Origin: Paludibacteraceae bacterium | Lineage (GTDB): Bacteria > Bacteroidota > Bacteroidia > Bacteroidales > Paludibacteraceae | NCBI GenBank assembly: GCA_017443145.1 | Contig: JAFSPA010000003.1 | Coordinates: forward strand, 1-42,444 | Direction of reading: 5' to 3' | DNA: 42,444 nucleotides | Shown here: positions 7,910-16,240 of the stretch, in pieces | Layout: every line of letters begins with the position of its first letter | Position numbering within the stretch: the stretch's first letter is position 1 | Translations under genes and position numbers: made by a program | The notes under the pieces: generated by a model | What the model was told of the DNA's origin: nothing | The model's database searches: none | The model's input: only the letters and a program-made list of their open reading frames with translations

Positions 7910-9622
7910 ATGGCTAATTACAAGTGGACGTTTTCGAACGTAGGCGGCGCTACGCGCGTGCGCATTCAGTCGGCTGAGGACATTCGTCACCTCGGCGAGT
8001 TAGACAAAAAAATGTGGACTGTTCTGTCCTGCCCGGTTAACGGTCTGGAGATTAGCGCAGACTCGCTGTCTCTAATAGACCTCGACGGTGATGGCAAACT
8101 GCGTATCAAAGAAGTGGTGGCGACGGCTGACTGGCTGTGCGCAACGTTGGTTGATCCGAACACGCTCTTTGTGCAAGAAGACCGCGTGATGATTGACAAT
8201 ATCGCCAATGCGGATATCAAGGCTGTAGCGCAGAAACTGGCTGGCGAGAATAAGGAGATTAGTTTGGCGGAAGTGCAAGCCGCAATTGACGCAGTGGCTA
8301 TCACTCCTGCGGCTGTTCCTGCTGCGCCGTACGATGCAGACGTGATTGCAACCTACAAGGCTAAACACGATGAGATTGCTGCTTACTTCGAAGCACTCAA
8401 GATGCAGAAACTCGGGCTCGTTACTATCCCCGCAGAAACCGTTGCTCCTACCGTGAAGGAGAAAGACTTCGTTGAGATGGGCACAAAGATTGCTGAATAC
8501 GAAGCAGGTGTGGCTGCTGCGGCTGCTTCAGATGCAGAGACTCTGGCTGCAGGTAAGGCAGTGTATGCGGACTTGCGCAAACTGATTCTGCTGCATCGCG
8601 ATTTCTGCCGTCTGCTGCGTAACTTCGTGACGTTGGAAGACTTCTATGACACCAAACAAAGTGTGCCCGCTTCTTTCCAAGCAGGTACATTGATTATCGA
8701 CCAGCGTGCGTGCCGTCTGTGTATCCGCGTGAGCGATTTGGTTAAGCACGACCTCCAAGCTCCGCTGAGCGGCATCTACCTCATTTATTGCAACTGCGAA
8801 AATAAGCAGACAGGAAAGAAACTGCAGATTGTGGCTGCTATGACTCAAGGTGAGATTAAGAACCTGAGCGTCGGCAAGAATGCTATCTTCTACGATAACG
8901 ACGGTGTAGACTATGATGCAACCGTATTCAAGATCATCGACAACCCGATTTCCATTCGTCAAGCTTTCTGGACACCGTACCGCAAGCTCGCTAACTGGAT
9001 TGAGGAGAAAATCAATAAGTCTGCTGCCGAGAAAGATGCAGAAGTAATGGGTGATGTAACGGCCAATATGGATGCCAAAGTCGAAGGCGGTGCTGCTCCG
9101 AAGCCTGCTTTTGATATTGCCAAGTTCGCTGGTATCTTTGCTGCCATCGGTATGGCTTTAGGCATGATTGGTGCCGCTTTGGTTGCTGTGGCAGAAGGTA
9201 TGAGTGGCTTCAAGTGGTGGCAGTATATCATTGTGTTCATTGTTATCCTGCTTGTTATCAGCGGACCAAGTATGATTATGGCTTGGATGAAACTCCGTCG
9301 TCGCAACTTGGCTCCTGTGCTCAACGCCAACGGTTGGGCTGTCAATGCGGACACGATTATCTCTGTTCCATTCGGCGTAACGCTCACACAACAAGTGCAG
9401 TTCCCATTGATTAAACTTGTCGACCCGTTCGCCAAGAAAGGTATGCCGGCTTGGAAGAAAGCCCTTATCTGGATTGCTGTGCTGATCGTCGTTTGCGGTG
9501 CTGCTGCGACTTGTCTCTATTACTTCGGACTCTGGCCATTCGACCAAATGGCTGAGCCGCAGGCGACTGAAATAGTTCAAGAAGCCATCGAAGAAGTGGT
9601 AGAAGAGAACGCTGCTCTATGA
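7910..9622 (+). CDS. Membrane protein of unknown function with an EF-hand loop
   Basis: A 570-aa protein that I recognise only as a conserved Bacteroidetes-type hypothetical. Residues 57-68 form a canonical EF-hand loop (D57, D59, D61, G62, L64, E68), so Ca2+ binding is plausible. A long Ala-rich helical region follows (about 90-230), then a mixed domain with two CR pairs (ACRLCIR). Three hydrophobic segments lie near the C-terminus: FAGIFAAIGMALGMIGAALV, a WWQYIIVFIVILLVI segment and an ALIWIAVLIVVCGAAAT segment. The tail is acidic (IVQEAIEEVVEENAAL). I chose ATG 7910; the upstream TTG lies in the -7 box. The stop overlaps the next start by 4 nt (ATGA), implying coupled translation with the EEP protein. 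Confidence 0.75.
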   Translation: MANYKWTFSNVGGATRVRIQSAEDIRHLGELDKKMWTVLSCPVNGLEISADSLSLIDLDGDGKLRIKEVVATADWLCATLVDPNTLFVQEDRVMIDNIANADIKAVAQKLAGENKEISLAEVQAAIDAVAITPAAVPAAPYDADVIATYKAKHDEIAAYFEALKMQKLGLVTIPAETVAPTVKEKDFVEMGTKIAEYEAGVAAAAASDAETLAAGKAVYADLRKLILLHRDFCRLLRNFVTLEDFYDTKQSVPASFQAGTLIIDQRACRLCIRVSDLVKHDLQAPLSGIYLIYCNCENKQTGKKLQIVAAMTQGEIKNLSVGKNAIFYDNDGVDYDATVFKIIDNPISIRQAFWTPYRKLANWIEEKINKSAAEKDAEVMGDVTANMDAKVEGGAAPKPAFDIAKFAGIFAAIGMALGMIGAALVAVAEGMSGFKWWQYIIVFIVILLVISGPSMIMAWMKLRRRNLAPVLNANGWAVNADTIISVPFGVTLTQQVQFPLIKLVDPFAKKGMPAWKKALIWIAVLIVVCGAAATCLYYFGLWPFDQMAEPQATEIVQEAIEEVVEENAAL

Positions 9623-10968
9623 GAAAACTGTTTATAGTCTTTGTTCTGGCTCTTTCCGTTGCGGCTTCGGCCGTGACGAAAGTGTCACTGGAGCAACTCC
9701 AACAAGAAGGCTGGAGTACATACCAAGGTCACCGTATCCGTATCACGACGCCGCTGATTGTGTGCGGTTCGTTCTATGACTCGCTCACGCTGGCGCCCGA
9801 AAGACTCTATGTGCCTGAAGAACGCGCCGTAGGACTGAATACTGGCGATAGTACGCGCTTCTTTGAACTCCAAGCGTATAACAAAGCACAATCGATAAAA
9901 CTTGTCTGCAAAAAGCCATACAACCTCAATCTGGGTGCAACCATACGAAATCTGGAAGCAGTCGTAACAGGCGAACGAGCCTTGCAGACAGGCCAGCAAC
10001 CGGCATTCAGAAACTACAAACCCTCAAAGAAAATGCCATATGTAGGCAAGTCCGATTTGCTTATCTGCGCAACGAATATCCAGAACTATTTTGTGCACCA
10101 AGGTGGCTATGCAACCAAGCGTAATACCGAAGGCCAGCATGCTTTCCAATGCCATAAAACGGCAACTGCGCTGCTGAAAATCAATGCCGACCTATATGCC
10201 CTTTGCGAGATAGAGAAAGGTCCTTCTGCACCGTCAGAACTTACCGCGATGATGAATAAACTTGCCAAGAAAAATCTCTATGCTTTCGTGCGTACGGCCG
10301 AAGACGATGGCGACACTATTTCAGTAGGATTTATATACCGCAAGGATCGTGTACGTCCCGTAGGTGAACTACGTCGCGCGTACAATGAGCGCTCGAATAT
10401 CTATTCCAACCGCTTTATGTTGCAAGGGTTTGAGCATATTCCTTCGGGCGAACAGTTCGTTCTCTCGCTCAACCATCCGCGTAGCAAACGTGGCAATCCT
10501 CAGATGTCTAATGAGAAAAGGATGAACAATATCCGGGCTATCTTGGATTGCATCAACAATGCCTATGCCGACAGCACCTACACCGATCCGGATATCCTGC
10601 TACTTGGCGACTATAACTGCTATCGTTACGAAGAGCCTATTCAGACCATTGTCAAGGCAGGCTTTGCCGATATGCTAACAGATAGTCTCGACTACTCCTA
10701 TTCGTATCGCGGTTTATGTGGTAGTTTGGACCGAGTCTTCGCTTCGCCGACGATGGCGGAACAGATAACCGGCGTCAAGACCATCCACTGGAACACCGAC
10801 TATTACTACTCTGCGGCGTACTACAGTAAGTATAACTTCAAGAACAATAACGTGCCAAAAGAAGCACCTGCGGATATTCGCAAGTGCTTATCTAAAGCGG
10901 CGAAGAAAAATCTTCTCTTCCGCTATTCGGACCATGATCCCGTGCTAATCGGAATCAAGTTCAAGTAA
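9619..10968 (+). CDS. Secreted endonuclease/exonuclease/phosphatase family protein
   Basis: A 449-aa protein with signal peptide MRKLFIVFVLALSVAASA. The EEP fold is marked by CATNIQNYF, ALCEIEKG (catalytic Glu), LSLNHPRSKRG, LLLGDYNCY (Asp/Asn), GSLDRVFASP and YSDHDPVLIGI (terminal His/Asp). About 120 residues before the EEP domain look like a small beta domain, as in Bacteroidetes extracellular nucleases. It probably acts on nucleic acid or phosphoesters in the periplasm or outside the cell. It is translationally coupled to the EF-hand membrane protein. It converges on panB with only 2 nt between stop codons and no visible terminator. Confidence 0.85.
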   Translation: MRKLFIVFVLALSVAASAVTKVSLEQLQQEGWSTYQGHRIRITTPLIVCGSFYDSLTLAPERLYVPEERAVGLNTGDSTRFFELQAYNKAQSIKLVCKKPYNLNLGATIRNLEAVVTGERALQTGQQPAFRNYKPSKKMPYVGKSDLLICATNIQNYFVHQGGYATKRNTEGQHAFQCHKTATALLKINADLYALCEIEKGPSAPSELTAMMNKLAKKNLYAFVRTAEDDGDTISVGFIYRKDRVRPVGELRRAYNERSNIYSNRFMLQGFEHIPSGEQFVLSLNHPRSKRGNPQMSNEKRMNNIRAILDCINNAYADSTYTDPDILLLGDYNCYRYEEPIQTIVKAGFADMLTDSLDYSYSYRGLCGSLDRVFASPTMAEQITGVKTIHWNTDYYYSAAYYSKYNFKNNNVPKEAPADIRKCLSKAAKKNLLFRYSDHDPVLIGIKFK

Positions 10969-10970
10969 GT

Positions 10971-11786
10971 TTAGTAGCTTTCCTCTTCGGATGGGAAGCT
11001 ACTTTCTTTAACGGCCTTAGCATATTCGCCAACCGCATTCTTCACTTCGTCTGCAAGATGAGCAAACTGGCGCAGGAACTTTGGCTTAAAGCCTTGGTTA
11101 AGACCAAGCATATCATGCAGTACGAGAACTTGACCGTCCGTGGCATTGCCAGCACCGATACCGATGGTCGGGCACGAAACAGCCTCTGTGACGCGCTTAG
11201 CCAAATCGGCAGGAATCTTCTCTAGCACGATGCAGAAGCAGCCGGCTTCGTCCAGTAACTTGGCGTCGTGAAGTAACTTAGCAGCTTCAGCCTCTTCTTT
11301 GGCACGTAGACCGTAGCCGCCAAACTGGTTGACGGATTGTGGAGTCAAACCAAGGTGTCCGCAAACAGGCACACCCGCTTGGATAATATGACGAATGGTC
11401 GGAAGAATTTCTTCGCCACCTTCGAGTTTGACGGCATCGCAGCCGCTTTCTTTGAGAATACGGATAGCATTGCGCACACCGTCTTCCTCGTTCACTTGGT
11501 AGCTGCCAAAAGGCATATCGCAAACAACTAAAGCATGTTGCGCAGCGCGAACAACACCCTTTGTGAGGAAAATCATCTCATCCACCGTGATGGGTAGTGT
11601 GTATTGATTGCCGCAAACCACATTGCTGGCACTGTCGCCGACGAGCATCATGTCAATGCCTGCCTCGTCTACAAGGGATGCAAGCGTGAAATCGTAACTC
11701 GTCAACATTGTGATTTTCTCTCCGTTGACTTTCATCTGACGAATCTTACTTGTCGTCATGCGGGATGATTGGGTGTGTACAGACAT
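10971..11786 (-). CDS. panB: 3-methyl-2-oxobutanoate hydroxymethyltransferase
   Basis: A 271-aa enzyme that transfers a hydroxymethyl group from methylene-tetrahydrofolate to alpha-ketoisovalerate to give ketopantoate, the first step of pantothenate and CoA synthesis. The family signatures are clear: MLTSYDF, MMLVGDSASNV (Mg ligand Asp), VVCDMPFGSY (second Asp), AVKLEGG, GHLGLTPQSV, VLEKIPADLA (catalytic Glu) and IGIGAGNATDGQVLV. Length is normal. It is the last gene of an operon with a CYTH protein and mltG, starting 1 nt after the mltG stop. A second Met at residue 10 is an alternative start. Confidence 0.96.
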   Translation of the reverse strand: MSVHTQSSRMTTSKIRQMKVNGEKITMLTSYDFTLASLVDEAGIDMMLVGDSASNVVCGNQYTLPITVDEMIFLTKGVVRAAQHALVVCDMPFGSYQVNEEDGVRNAIRILKESGCDAVKLEGGEEILPTIRHIIQAGVPVCGHLGLTPQSVNQFGGYGLRAKEEAEAAKLLHDAKLLDEAGCFCIVLEKIPADLAKRVTEAVSCPTIGIGAGNATDGQVLVLHDMLGLNQGFKPKFLRQFAHLADEVKNAVGEYAKAVKESSFPSEEESY

Positions 11787-11787
11787 A

Positions 11788-12834
11788 TTAGTGTATTTGT
11801 CTTGCGTTCAGTTCTTGTTGATATGCTCTTGCCGCTTCCGCGTGCACAGAATATTTTGCCGAGAAGATATGTGTACCGGACCAATCCGGATTAGCGCACA
11901 TATACAGATAATCCGTCTCGGGTGCGTCAAGTACAGCATCTATTGTTGTGCCGTTGGGGCAGCGAATCGGTCCCGGAGGTAGACCGCGGTTGATATACGT
12001 GTTGTACGGCGAATCAATCTTAAGATGGCGTTTGAGTACGCGACGCATCTTCAAATCGCCTGTCGCGAAAATCACTGTCGGACAAGCCTGCAGCGGCATA
12101 CCTTTACGCAAACGGTTCAAATAGAGGGATGCAATAATCGGATACTCCTTCGCGTTGTGCGTCTCGCTCTCCACAATAGAAGCCAAGGTGGCGACCTCTA
12201 TAGGTGTCAGACCTAACGAATCGGCTTTGCGTAAGCGCTCTTTGGTCCAGAATGCTTGGTACTCGCGGTACATGCGATCAAATAATTGGTCAGGCGTCAT
12301 AGTCCAATAGACCTCGTACGTGTTGGGAATGAACATGCAAACGGCTGTCTCTTTATTAAGACCGAATTTCTTCATATACTCGTTGCTGTCCAGACGGGCA
12401 ATAATCTCTGCCGAGTCGAGTAGGAGAGCCTTCCCCATGCGACTTGCCAGCTGTTCGCGCGTACGAATAGTATTTGTCCAAGTAAGCTTAATAGGTGTTT
12501 GTTGACCTAATTGCAACCGCACAATAAGATGTTTGTCGCCAATGCGAGCCGGGAACTTATAGTAACCGGTCTGCGGTTCACTGTGCATATATTGACGGCG
12601 GTGAATACGCCAATCTGTGTACGAACCAATGGTGTAATCAGCCTGCATCAAGTAGATAAGGCTGTCCAAGGTCATGTCGGGATAAACATAGTATCCGTGG
12701 CTCTCATCGTCATTCGCCGAGAAGTTACAAACCTCCAAGCGATAGTATTGTTCGATGGCAAATGCGCCGGCTGCTAATGCCGCTACGGCAAAGAACAAGA
12801 CCATCAACAAAATATTTCTTTTCTTTCTTTTCAT
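11788..12834 (-). CDS. mltG: Endolytic murein transglycosylase MltG
   Basis: A 348-aa YceG/MltG protein with an N-terminal membrane anchor (ILLMVLFFAVAALAAGAFAI) and a periplasmic catalytic domain. It cleaves nascent glycan strands near the membrane and helps set glycan length. Signatures include FIPNTYEVYW, LASIVESETHN (catalytic Glu), RLRKGMPLQACPTVIFA, INRGLPPGPI and NPDWSGTHIF. The start overlaps the CYTH stop (ATGA, 12831-12834). It differs from typical members only in a somewhat divergent N-terminal half. Confidence 0.93.
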   Translation of the reverse strand: MKRKKRNILLMVLFFAVAALAAGAFAIEQYYRLEVCNFSANDDESHGYYVYPDMTLDSLIYLMQADYTIGSYTDWRIHRRQYMHSEPQTGYYKFPARIGDKHLIVRLQLGQQTPIKLTWTNTIRTREQLASRMGKALLLDSAEIIARLDSNEYMKKFGLNKETAVCMFIPNTYEVYWTMTPDQLFDRMYREYQAFWTKERLRKADSLGLTPIEVATLASIVESETHNAKEYPIIASLYLNRLRKGMPLQACPTVIFATGDLKMRRVLKRHLKIDSPYNTYINRGLPPGPIRCPNGTTIDAVLDAPETDYLYMCANPDWSGTHIFSAKYSVHAEAARAYQQELNARQIH

Positions 12835-13310
12835 AAATTTGAGTTATAGTACCTCGGGTTGCCCGTCACTTCGTCGCCGATGAATTCGGGCTTAACGAAC
12901 GTTTGTTCCTCGTTGTCCAGTTCTATCTCAGCAATAATCATGCCATTCAGGCGTCCGTGGAACTCATCCACTTCCCAAAAGAGTTGGTTGCTGCCCGCAG
13001 ACTGTTGATCGCTGACAGCCGGAATAATCCAGCGTGTCTTCTCTATCTCGCCCGGCAAAGCCAATTGCAGCAAGGACTTCGCGTCATCGACGTCAATTGC
13101 TTTTTCCCATTCAAAGCGACTTAGACCACCGTTCATCGATGGGCCTTTGATGGTGATAAAAGCTTCATTGTCGCGAATGCGGATACGAATGGTGCGGCCG
13201 TGTTCTTTGCTCAGATAGCCTTGACGGATCTCGCAGTGACGAATAGACATCGCTTTGTAACTGTCGTCCTTCACGAGAAACTTGCGTTCTATTTCGGTAT
13301 TTTTATTCAT
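12831..13310 (-). CDS. CYTH domain protein (triphosphate tunnel family)
   Basis: A 159-aa protein with the ExExK-type opening EIERKFLVKD, RQGYLS, RIRIRDNEAFITIKGP and a later acidic strand AEIELDNEEQ. CYTH proteins bind triphosphorylated substrates in a beta-tunnel and include tripolyphosphatases, thiamine triphosphatases and class IV adenylate cyclases. The small bacterial form is usually an inorganic triphosphatase, but the substrate here is unknown. The open frame extends to 13385 but the extra residues cross the promoter; ATG 13308-13310 fits the family start. First gene of the operon CYTH-mltG-panB. Confidence 0.88.
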   Translation of the reverse strand: MNKNTEIERKFLVKDDSYKAMSIRHCEIRQGYLSKEHGRTIRIRIRDNEAFITIKGPSMNGGLSRFEWEKAIDVDDAKSLLQLALPGEIEKTRWIIPAVSDQQSAGSNQLFWEVDEFHGRLNGMIIAEIELDNEEQTFVKPEFIGDEVTGNPRYYNSNL

Positions 13311-13321
13311 AAATCCGGCTG

Positions 13322-13353
13322 CAAAAGTACTGCTTTTTCGGCATTTGAGCAAA
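13322..13353 (-). promoter_or_regulatory. Promoter of the CYTH-mltG-panB operon
   Basis: Minus strand TTTG, 20 nt, TACTTTTG. The 19 nt around the -7 box (13317-13335) are an exact inverted copy of those at 13408-13426, which drive tRNA-Ser; the two promoters are divergent. Confidence 0.85.
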
Positions 13354-13388
13354 AAAAAACACTTTTTGTCATTTTTATTTGCCAAAAA

Positions 13389-13420
13389 TTTGTGTATATC
13401 AAAAATTAGCAGTACTTTTG
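13389..13420 (+). promoter_or_regulatory. Promoter of tRNA-Ser
   Basis: TTTG (13389-13392), 20 nt, TACTTTTG (13413-13420). The tRNA starts 60 nt downstream, leaving a 5' leader with a small TCGCG/CGCGA hairpin (13466-13480). Confidence 0.85.
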
Positions 13421-13480
13421 CAGCCGCTTTGGTGAAATGAAGATTTTAGCGAAGCCCAATTAGTCGCGCTGAACGCGAAG

Positions 13481-13567
13481 GAGAGATGGGTGAGTGGCTG
13501 AAACCAACAGTTTGCTAAACTGTCGTACTCGTAAGGGTACCGGGGGTTCGAATCCCCCTTTCTCCGC
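13481..13567 (+). tRNA. tRNA-Ser(GCT)
   Basis: Acceptor GGAGAGA pairs with TTTCTCC. Anticodon stem ACAGT/ACTGT encloses loop TTGCTAA with anticodon GCT at 13515-13517. A long class II variable arm follows, as expected for tRNA-Ser. The T arm is GGGGG TTCGAAT CCCCC. Discriminator G; CCA is not encoded. Confidence 0.95.
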
Positions 13568-13576
13568 AGAAGAACA

Positions 13577-13602
13577 AAAGACCGCTGATTGGCGGTCTTT
13601 TT
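13577..13602 (+). terminator. Terminator after tRNA-Ser
   Basis: AAAGACCGC and GCGGTCTTT arms with a 6-nt loop, followed by a T-run. Confidence 0.9.
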
Positions 13603-13626
13603 GTTTACACGGGGTGCTGGAAGTTC

Positions 13627-14220
13627 TTACCACGCGTTATAGTGGATGTTATCCGGGTTGTATTTGTCTTTTACGGCCGGGTGTTCAGCCGGAACGCCAA
13701 CGGGCACTACACAAAGAGGAATAATATGTTCCGGAAGGCCGAGTAGTTCTTGCACCATCTTAGCGCGATTCATGTCGGGATGCAGTCCAGTCCATACAGC
13801 GCCAAGTCCCATTGCGTGGGCGGCCAACAGCAAGTTTTCCGTAGCGGCAGAGACGTCGTTAATCCAGAAATTAGCCATTTCTCCGGGAATAGCTTTGTTT
13901 AAGTCTCCGCAGGGGATAATAGCTACGGCAGGATGATTGCTGCAGCGGGAGTAGGGGAGTGCTTCACCCAACTTAGCGATAACCGCGTCATCGTCTACCA
14001 CAATAAATGCCCAAGGCTGTTTGTTGATAGCAGAAGGAGCTGCCATGGCTGCGCGGAGAAGTGTGTCCACTTGTGCCGGGCTAATCTTTTCTCCCGTGAA
14101 CTCGCGTACTGATACGCGCGTCATGATGTTGTTAATTGCTTGATTTTCCATAACTTTTGGTTGGTTGGTGCACGCAGCAAACGTGATTGCTGTCAGTGCC
14201 AATAGAATGACTTTTTTCAT
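13627..14220 (-). CDS. Nitroreductase family lipoprotein
   Basis: A 197-aa protein with a lipoprotein signal (ALTAITFAAC, lipid on Cys16), then a nitroreductase fold: RVSVREFTGEKIS (FMN-binding Arg/Ser), AAMAAPSAINKQPWAF, NLLLAAHAMGLGAVWTG and a C-terminal PVGVPAEH. These flavoproteins reduce nitro groups, quinones or related acceptors with NAD(P)H. Being a lipoprotein is unusual for a nicotinamide-using enzyme; the reductant may be membrane-derived (inference). The position after the MBL and EFR1 genes places it in a redox cluster. Confidence 0.88.
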   Translation of the reverse strand: MKKVILLALTAITFAACTNQPKVMENQAINNIMTRVSVREFTGEKISPAQVDTLLRAAMAAPSAINKQPWAFIVVDDDAVIAKLGEALPYSRCSNHPAVAIIPCGDLNKAIPGEMANFWINDVSAATENLLLAAHAMGLGAVWTGLHPDMNRAKMVQELLGLPEHIIPLCVVPVGVPAEHPAVKDKYNPDNIHYNAW

Positions 14221-14233
14221 ATTAGTATTATGT

Positions 14234-14380
14234 TTAGAGTTGTTTCAATATGTCCTTTGGTTGGTCAACAATATGTTTAATTCCGGCAGTTTCGAGTTGC
14301 TCTCTCGGAACAAAGCCCCATGAACAAGCTATAAAAGGCACTTGTATTGTTCCGTCTAAGTCAAAAATGATGGTCTTCAT
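14234..14380 (-). pseudogene. HAD-family phosphatase remnant with internal deletion
   Basis: A 48-codon frame begins MKTIIFDLDGTI, the exact start and motif I (DxD) of a Gph-like HAD phosphatase. It then passes within a few residues into ACSWGFVPREQLETAG and HIVDQPKDILKQL, which resemble the extreme C-terminus of the same family. About 150 middle residues, including the motif II and Lys regions, are missing, with the frame preserved. It lies 25 nt after the MBL gene and 13 nt before the nitroreductase. Either a degraded gene or a micro-protein that kept motif I. Confidence 0.75.
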
Positions 14381-14405
14381 TACAAATTGTGCAATTTTTT
14401 CCATT

Positions 14406-15485
14406 TTAAAATTCCACTACGGTACCGATAGGCCTATCTAACAAACGAATGTCGTGCCGTTCGGCGATGGTGTGTGCCACGCTGTCGGGTTCGTACCACG
14501 GGTGCTTGGCGAGAGCGAACTTGTCGTGGTGGACGGTGAAGATGGCTTTGGCTTCAAGGTCTAAGATTGCTTGCTCGAGGCCTTCCGGTGTGGAGTGAAT
14601 GTATTTCCAGTCGGTGTTATACTGGCCGTTTTCGAGGATAGCTAAGTCCACCTGTCCGAACTGCTTGCGGATACGTGCAAAACGACCGTCATAGCCTCCG
14701 TCGCCGCCGATATAGACTTTACGACCGCCATCTTCGATCATGAAGGAAGCCCACAAGGTCTGATTGCGACCGCCGAGCAATCTGTTTGAGAAATGTCTTG
14801 TTGGTAAGCAAGTGATCCTATCAACGTTCAACTTTAAACTTTCGGCTGTTTCATACCAGTCTAACTCTAAGATAATAGACTTGTTGTATTTCCAATATTC
14901 CAGGTATTCGGCAACGCCGAGGGGACAAACTACGTGTTTCACTTTCGGTCGCAGGTCACGCAAGGTGGCGTAATCAAGGTGGTCCCAATGCTCGTGGGTG
15001 ATGATGAGTACGTCAATATCCGGCAGGTCGTCAGGTGTGTAGAGGTCTGTGCCTTTGAAGGGTTTCATCATGACAGAAGTAGGAAACTCCATCTTCAGCA
15101 GCGGGTCCACGAGATAGCGTTTGCCGTTGAGGCAGAATAGATATGATGAGTGTCCGAACCAGACGAGCCAGTCGCGGTCGGTCGGCAGGTTCTTCAGGTC
15201 GGTCTTGAATGCTGGTATGGGTTCTTTGGGCGTACGGTCTTTGGGACGGTGAAAGAGAAATTCCCACATCATCGCCATCGGAGACTTGTCGCTTGTGAAC
15301 TGCGGCGTCGGTTCTTCGTTTTGGAACATCCCGTCGCGATAGTTGGGCGATGCTTCGATGCGTGCTTTGCGTTCCGCCGACATGCGCCGACCGAAAGCAG
15401 GATGCTGCAGAATAAATACTGCAGTAATGGCTATCGCTGCCACGACCGCCAGTATAATCAGTAGTATCTTCATTGTCTTGCTCAT
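14406..15485 (-). CDS. MBL-fold metallohydrolase (RomA/NAPE-PLD-like)
   Basis: A 359-aa protein with an N-terminal membrane anchor (ILLIILAVVAAIAITAVFIL). The metallo-beta-lactamase fold follows: WFGHSSYLF, YLVDPLL, ITHEHWDHLDY (HxHxDH zinc site), PTRHFSNRLL, YIGGDGGYDG and FTVHHDKFAL. The SSYL and HWDHLDY forms match the group with RomA and N-acyl-phosphatidylethanolamine phospholipase D, so a lipid or phosphodiester substrate at the membrane is plausible but unproven. The start overlaps the EFR1 stop by 1 nt (TAATG), so the two are probably coupled. Confidence 0.88.
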   Translation of the reverse strand: MSKTMKILLIILAVVAAIAITAVFILQHPAFGRRMSAERKARIEASPNYRDGMFQNEEPTPQFTSDKSPMAMMWEFLFHRPKDRTPKEPIPAFKTDLKNLPTDRDWLVWFGHSSYLFCLNGKRYLVDPLLKMEFPTSVMMKPFKGTDLYTPDDLPDIDVLIITHEHWDHLDYATLRDLRPKVKHVVCPLGVAEYLEYWKYNKSIILELDWYETAESLKLNVDRITCLPTRHFSNRLLGGRNQTLWASFMIEDGGRKVYIGGDGGYDGRFARIRKQFGQVDLAILENGQYNTDWKYIHSTPEGLEQAILDLEAKAIFTVHHDKFALAKHPWYEPDSVAHTIAERHDIRLLDRPIGTVVEF

Positions 15486-16240
15486 TAGCGTTTGATGAGG
15501 TCTTTGAGTTTGATATCAGGATGACGGTATTGGCGTTCTTTGAGTGCTTCGCGTCCGTTGATGCGGATGGCCTGATGCGGACAAACATGCACGCAGCCGA
15601 GACAGATGGTACAGTTGTCGCCGATGGCGGCTTTAGCGTTTAGGGTAATATTGTTCATCGGGCAGATGCGGGCACAAGTTCCACAGCCTGTACACTTGTC
15701 CTCATTCACCACAGGATGGAAAGTACGAAGCATGCCGTTCTCCAAGAAAGAGCACCCCATGAGCCCGCCAATTGGCCCCCACCATGCAAAATGCATTTCA
15801 TGCTGCTCGGCTTTGATATCGTCCAGTATTTGCTCCAAGCGGTTTGCGAACTTATCGAATTTCCATACTTGCTCATTGGGATTGCGACCGAAAGCGATGG
15901 CACTATTATCCGGCACCCGAATCTTATGCGCATAAGCCAGTTCGATGCCTTTCTTGCGCAGCAAACGACGCAAAGTCCAGAGACTGTTACCTGCTTGGGC
16001 GCCACACGTGGTGACGGCAAACACATAGGACGCAGTATTAATTTTGAGCCTTGGTATTAAGTTGCGCACAGCCGGCGGCATATTAAAGTCGTAGGTCGGG
16101 AAGACAAAGCCAATCCGCTTCTCGCGCGTTAAGTCTTGAAGCACCGCGTCATTGAGGGGCATTACTTGGTCATCTATTGTCTCGGCAATCTTACGTGCGA
16201 TAGCGAGACTATTACCTGTTCCTGAGAAATAAAGTATCAT
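15485..16240 (-). CDS. EFR1-family flavodoxin/ferredoxin fusion protein
   Basis: A 251-aa protein. The N-terminus MILYFSGTGNSLAIARKIAE is a flavodoxin-type FMN phosphate loop. The C-terminus has two 4Fe-4S clusters, CTGCGTCARICPMN and CTICLGCVHVCPHQ, and ends DIKLKDLIKR. EFR1 proteins are electron carriers of anaerobes. I started at MILYFSG; a frame opening 14 codons earlier has no family similarity. A second, collapsed copy lies at 20424-20583, and 34 nt across the start codons are identical. The 8 nt before this ATG match the last codons of the alcohol dehydrogenase gene in front of that other copy, which suggests this copy was moved from there. Confidence 0.9.
   Translation of the reverse strand: MILYFSGTGNSLAIARKIAETIDDQVMPLNDAVLQDLTREKRIGFVFPTYDFNMPPAVRNLIPRLKINTASYVFAVTTCGAQAGNSLWTLRRLLRKKGIELAYAHKIRVPDNSAIAFGRNPNEQVWKFDKFANRLEQILDDIKAEQHEMHFAWWGPIGGLMGCSFLENGMLRTFHPVVNEDKCTGCGTCARICPMNNITLNAKAAIGDNCTICLGCVHVCPHQAIRINGREALKERQYRHPDIKLKDLIKR

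Noticed and set aside
13494..13724. Open frame running through tRNA-Ser
   Set aside because: It starts inside the tRNA and crosses its terminator.
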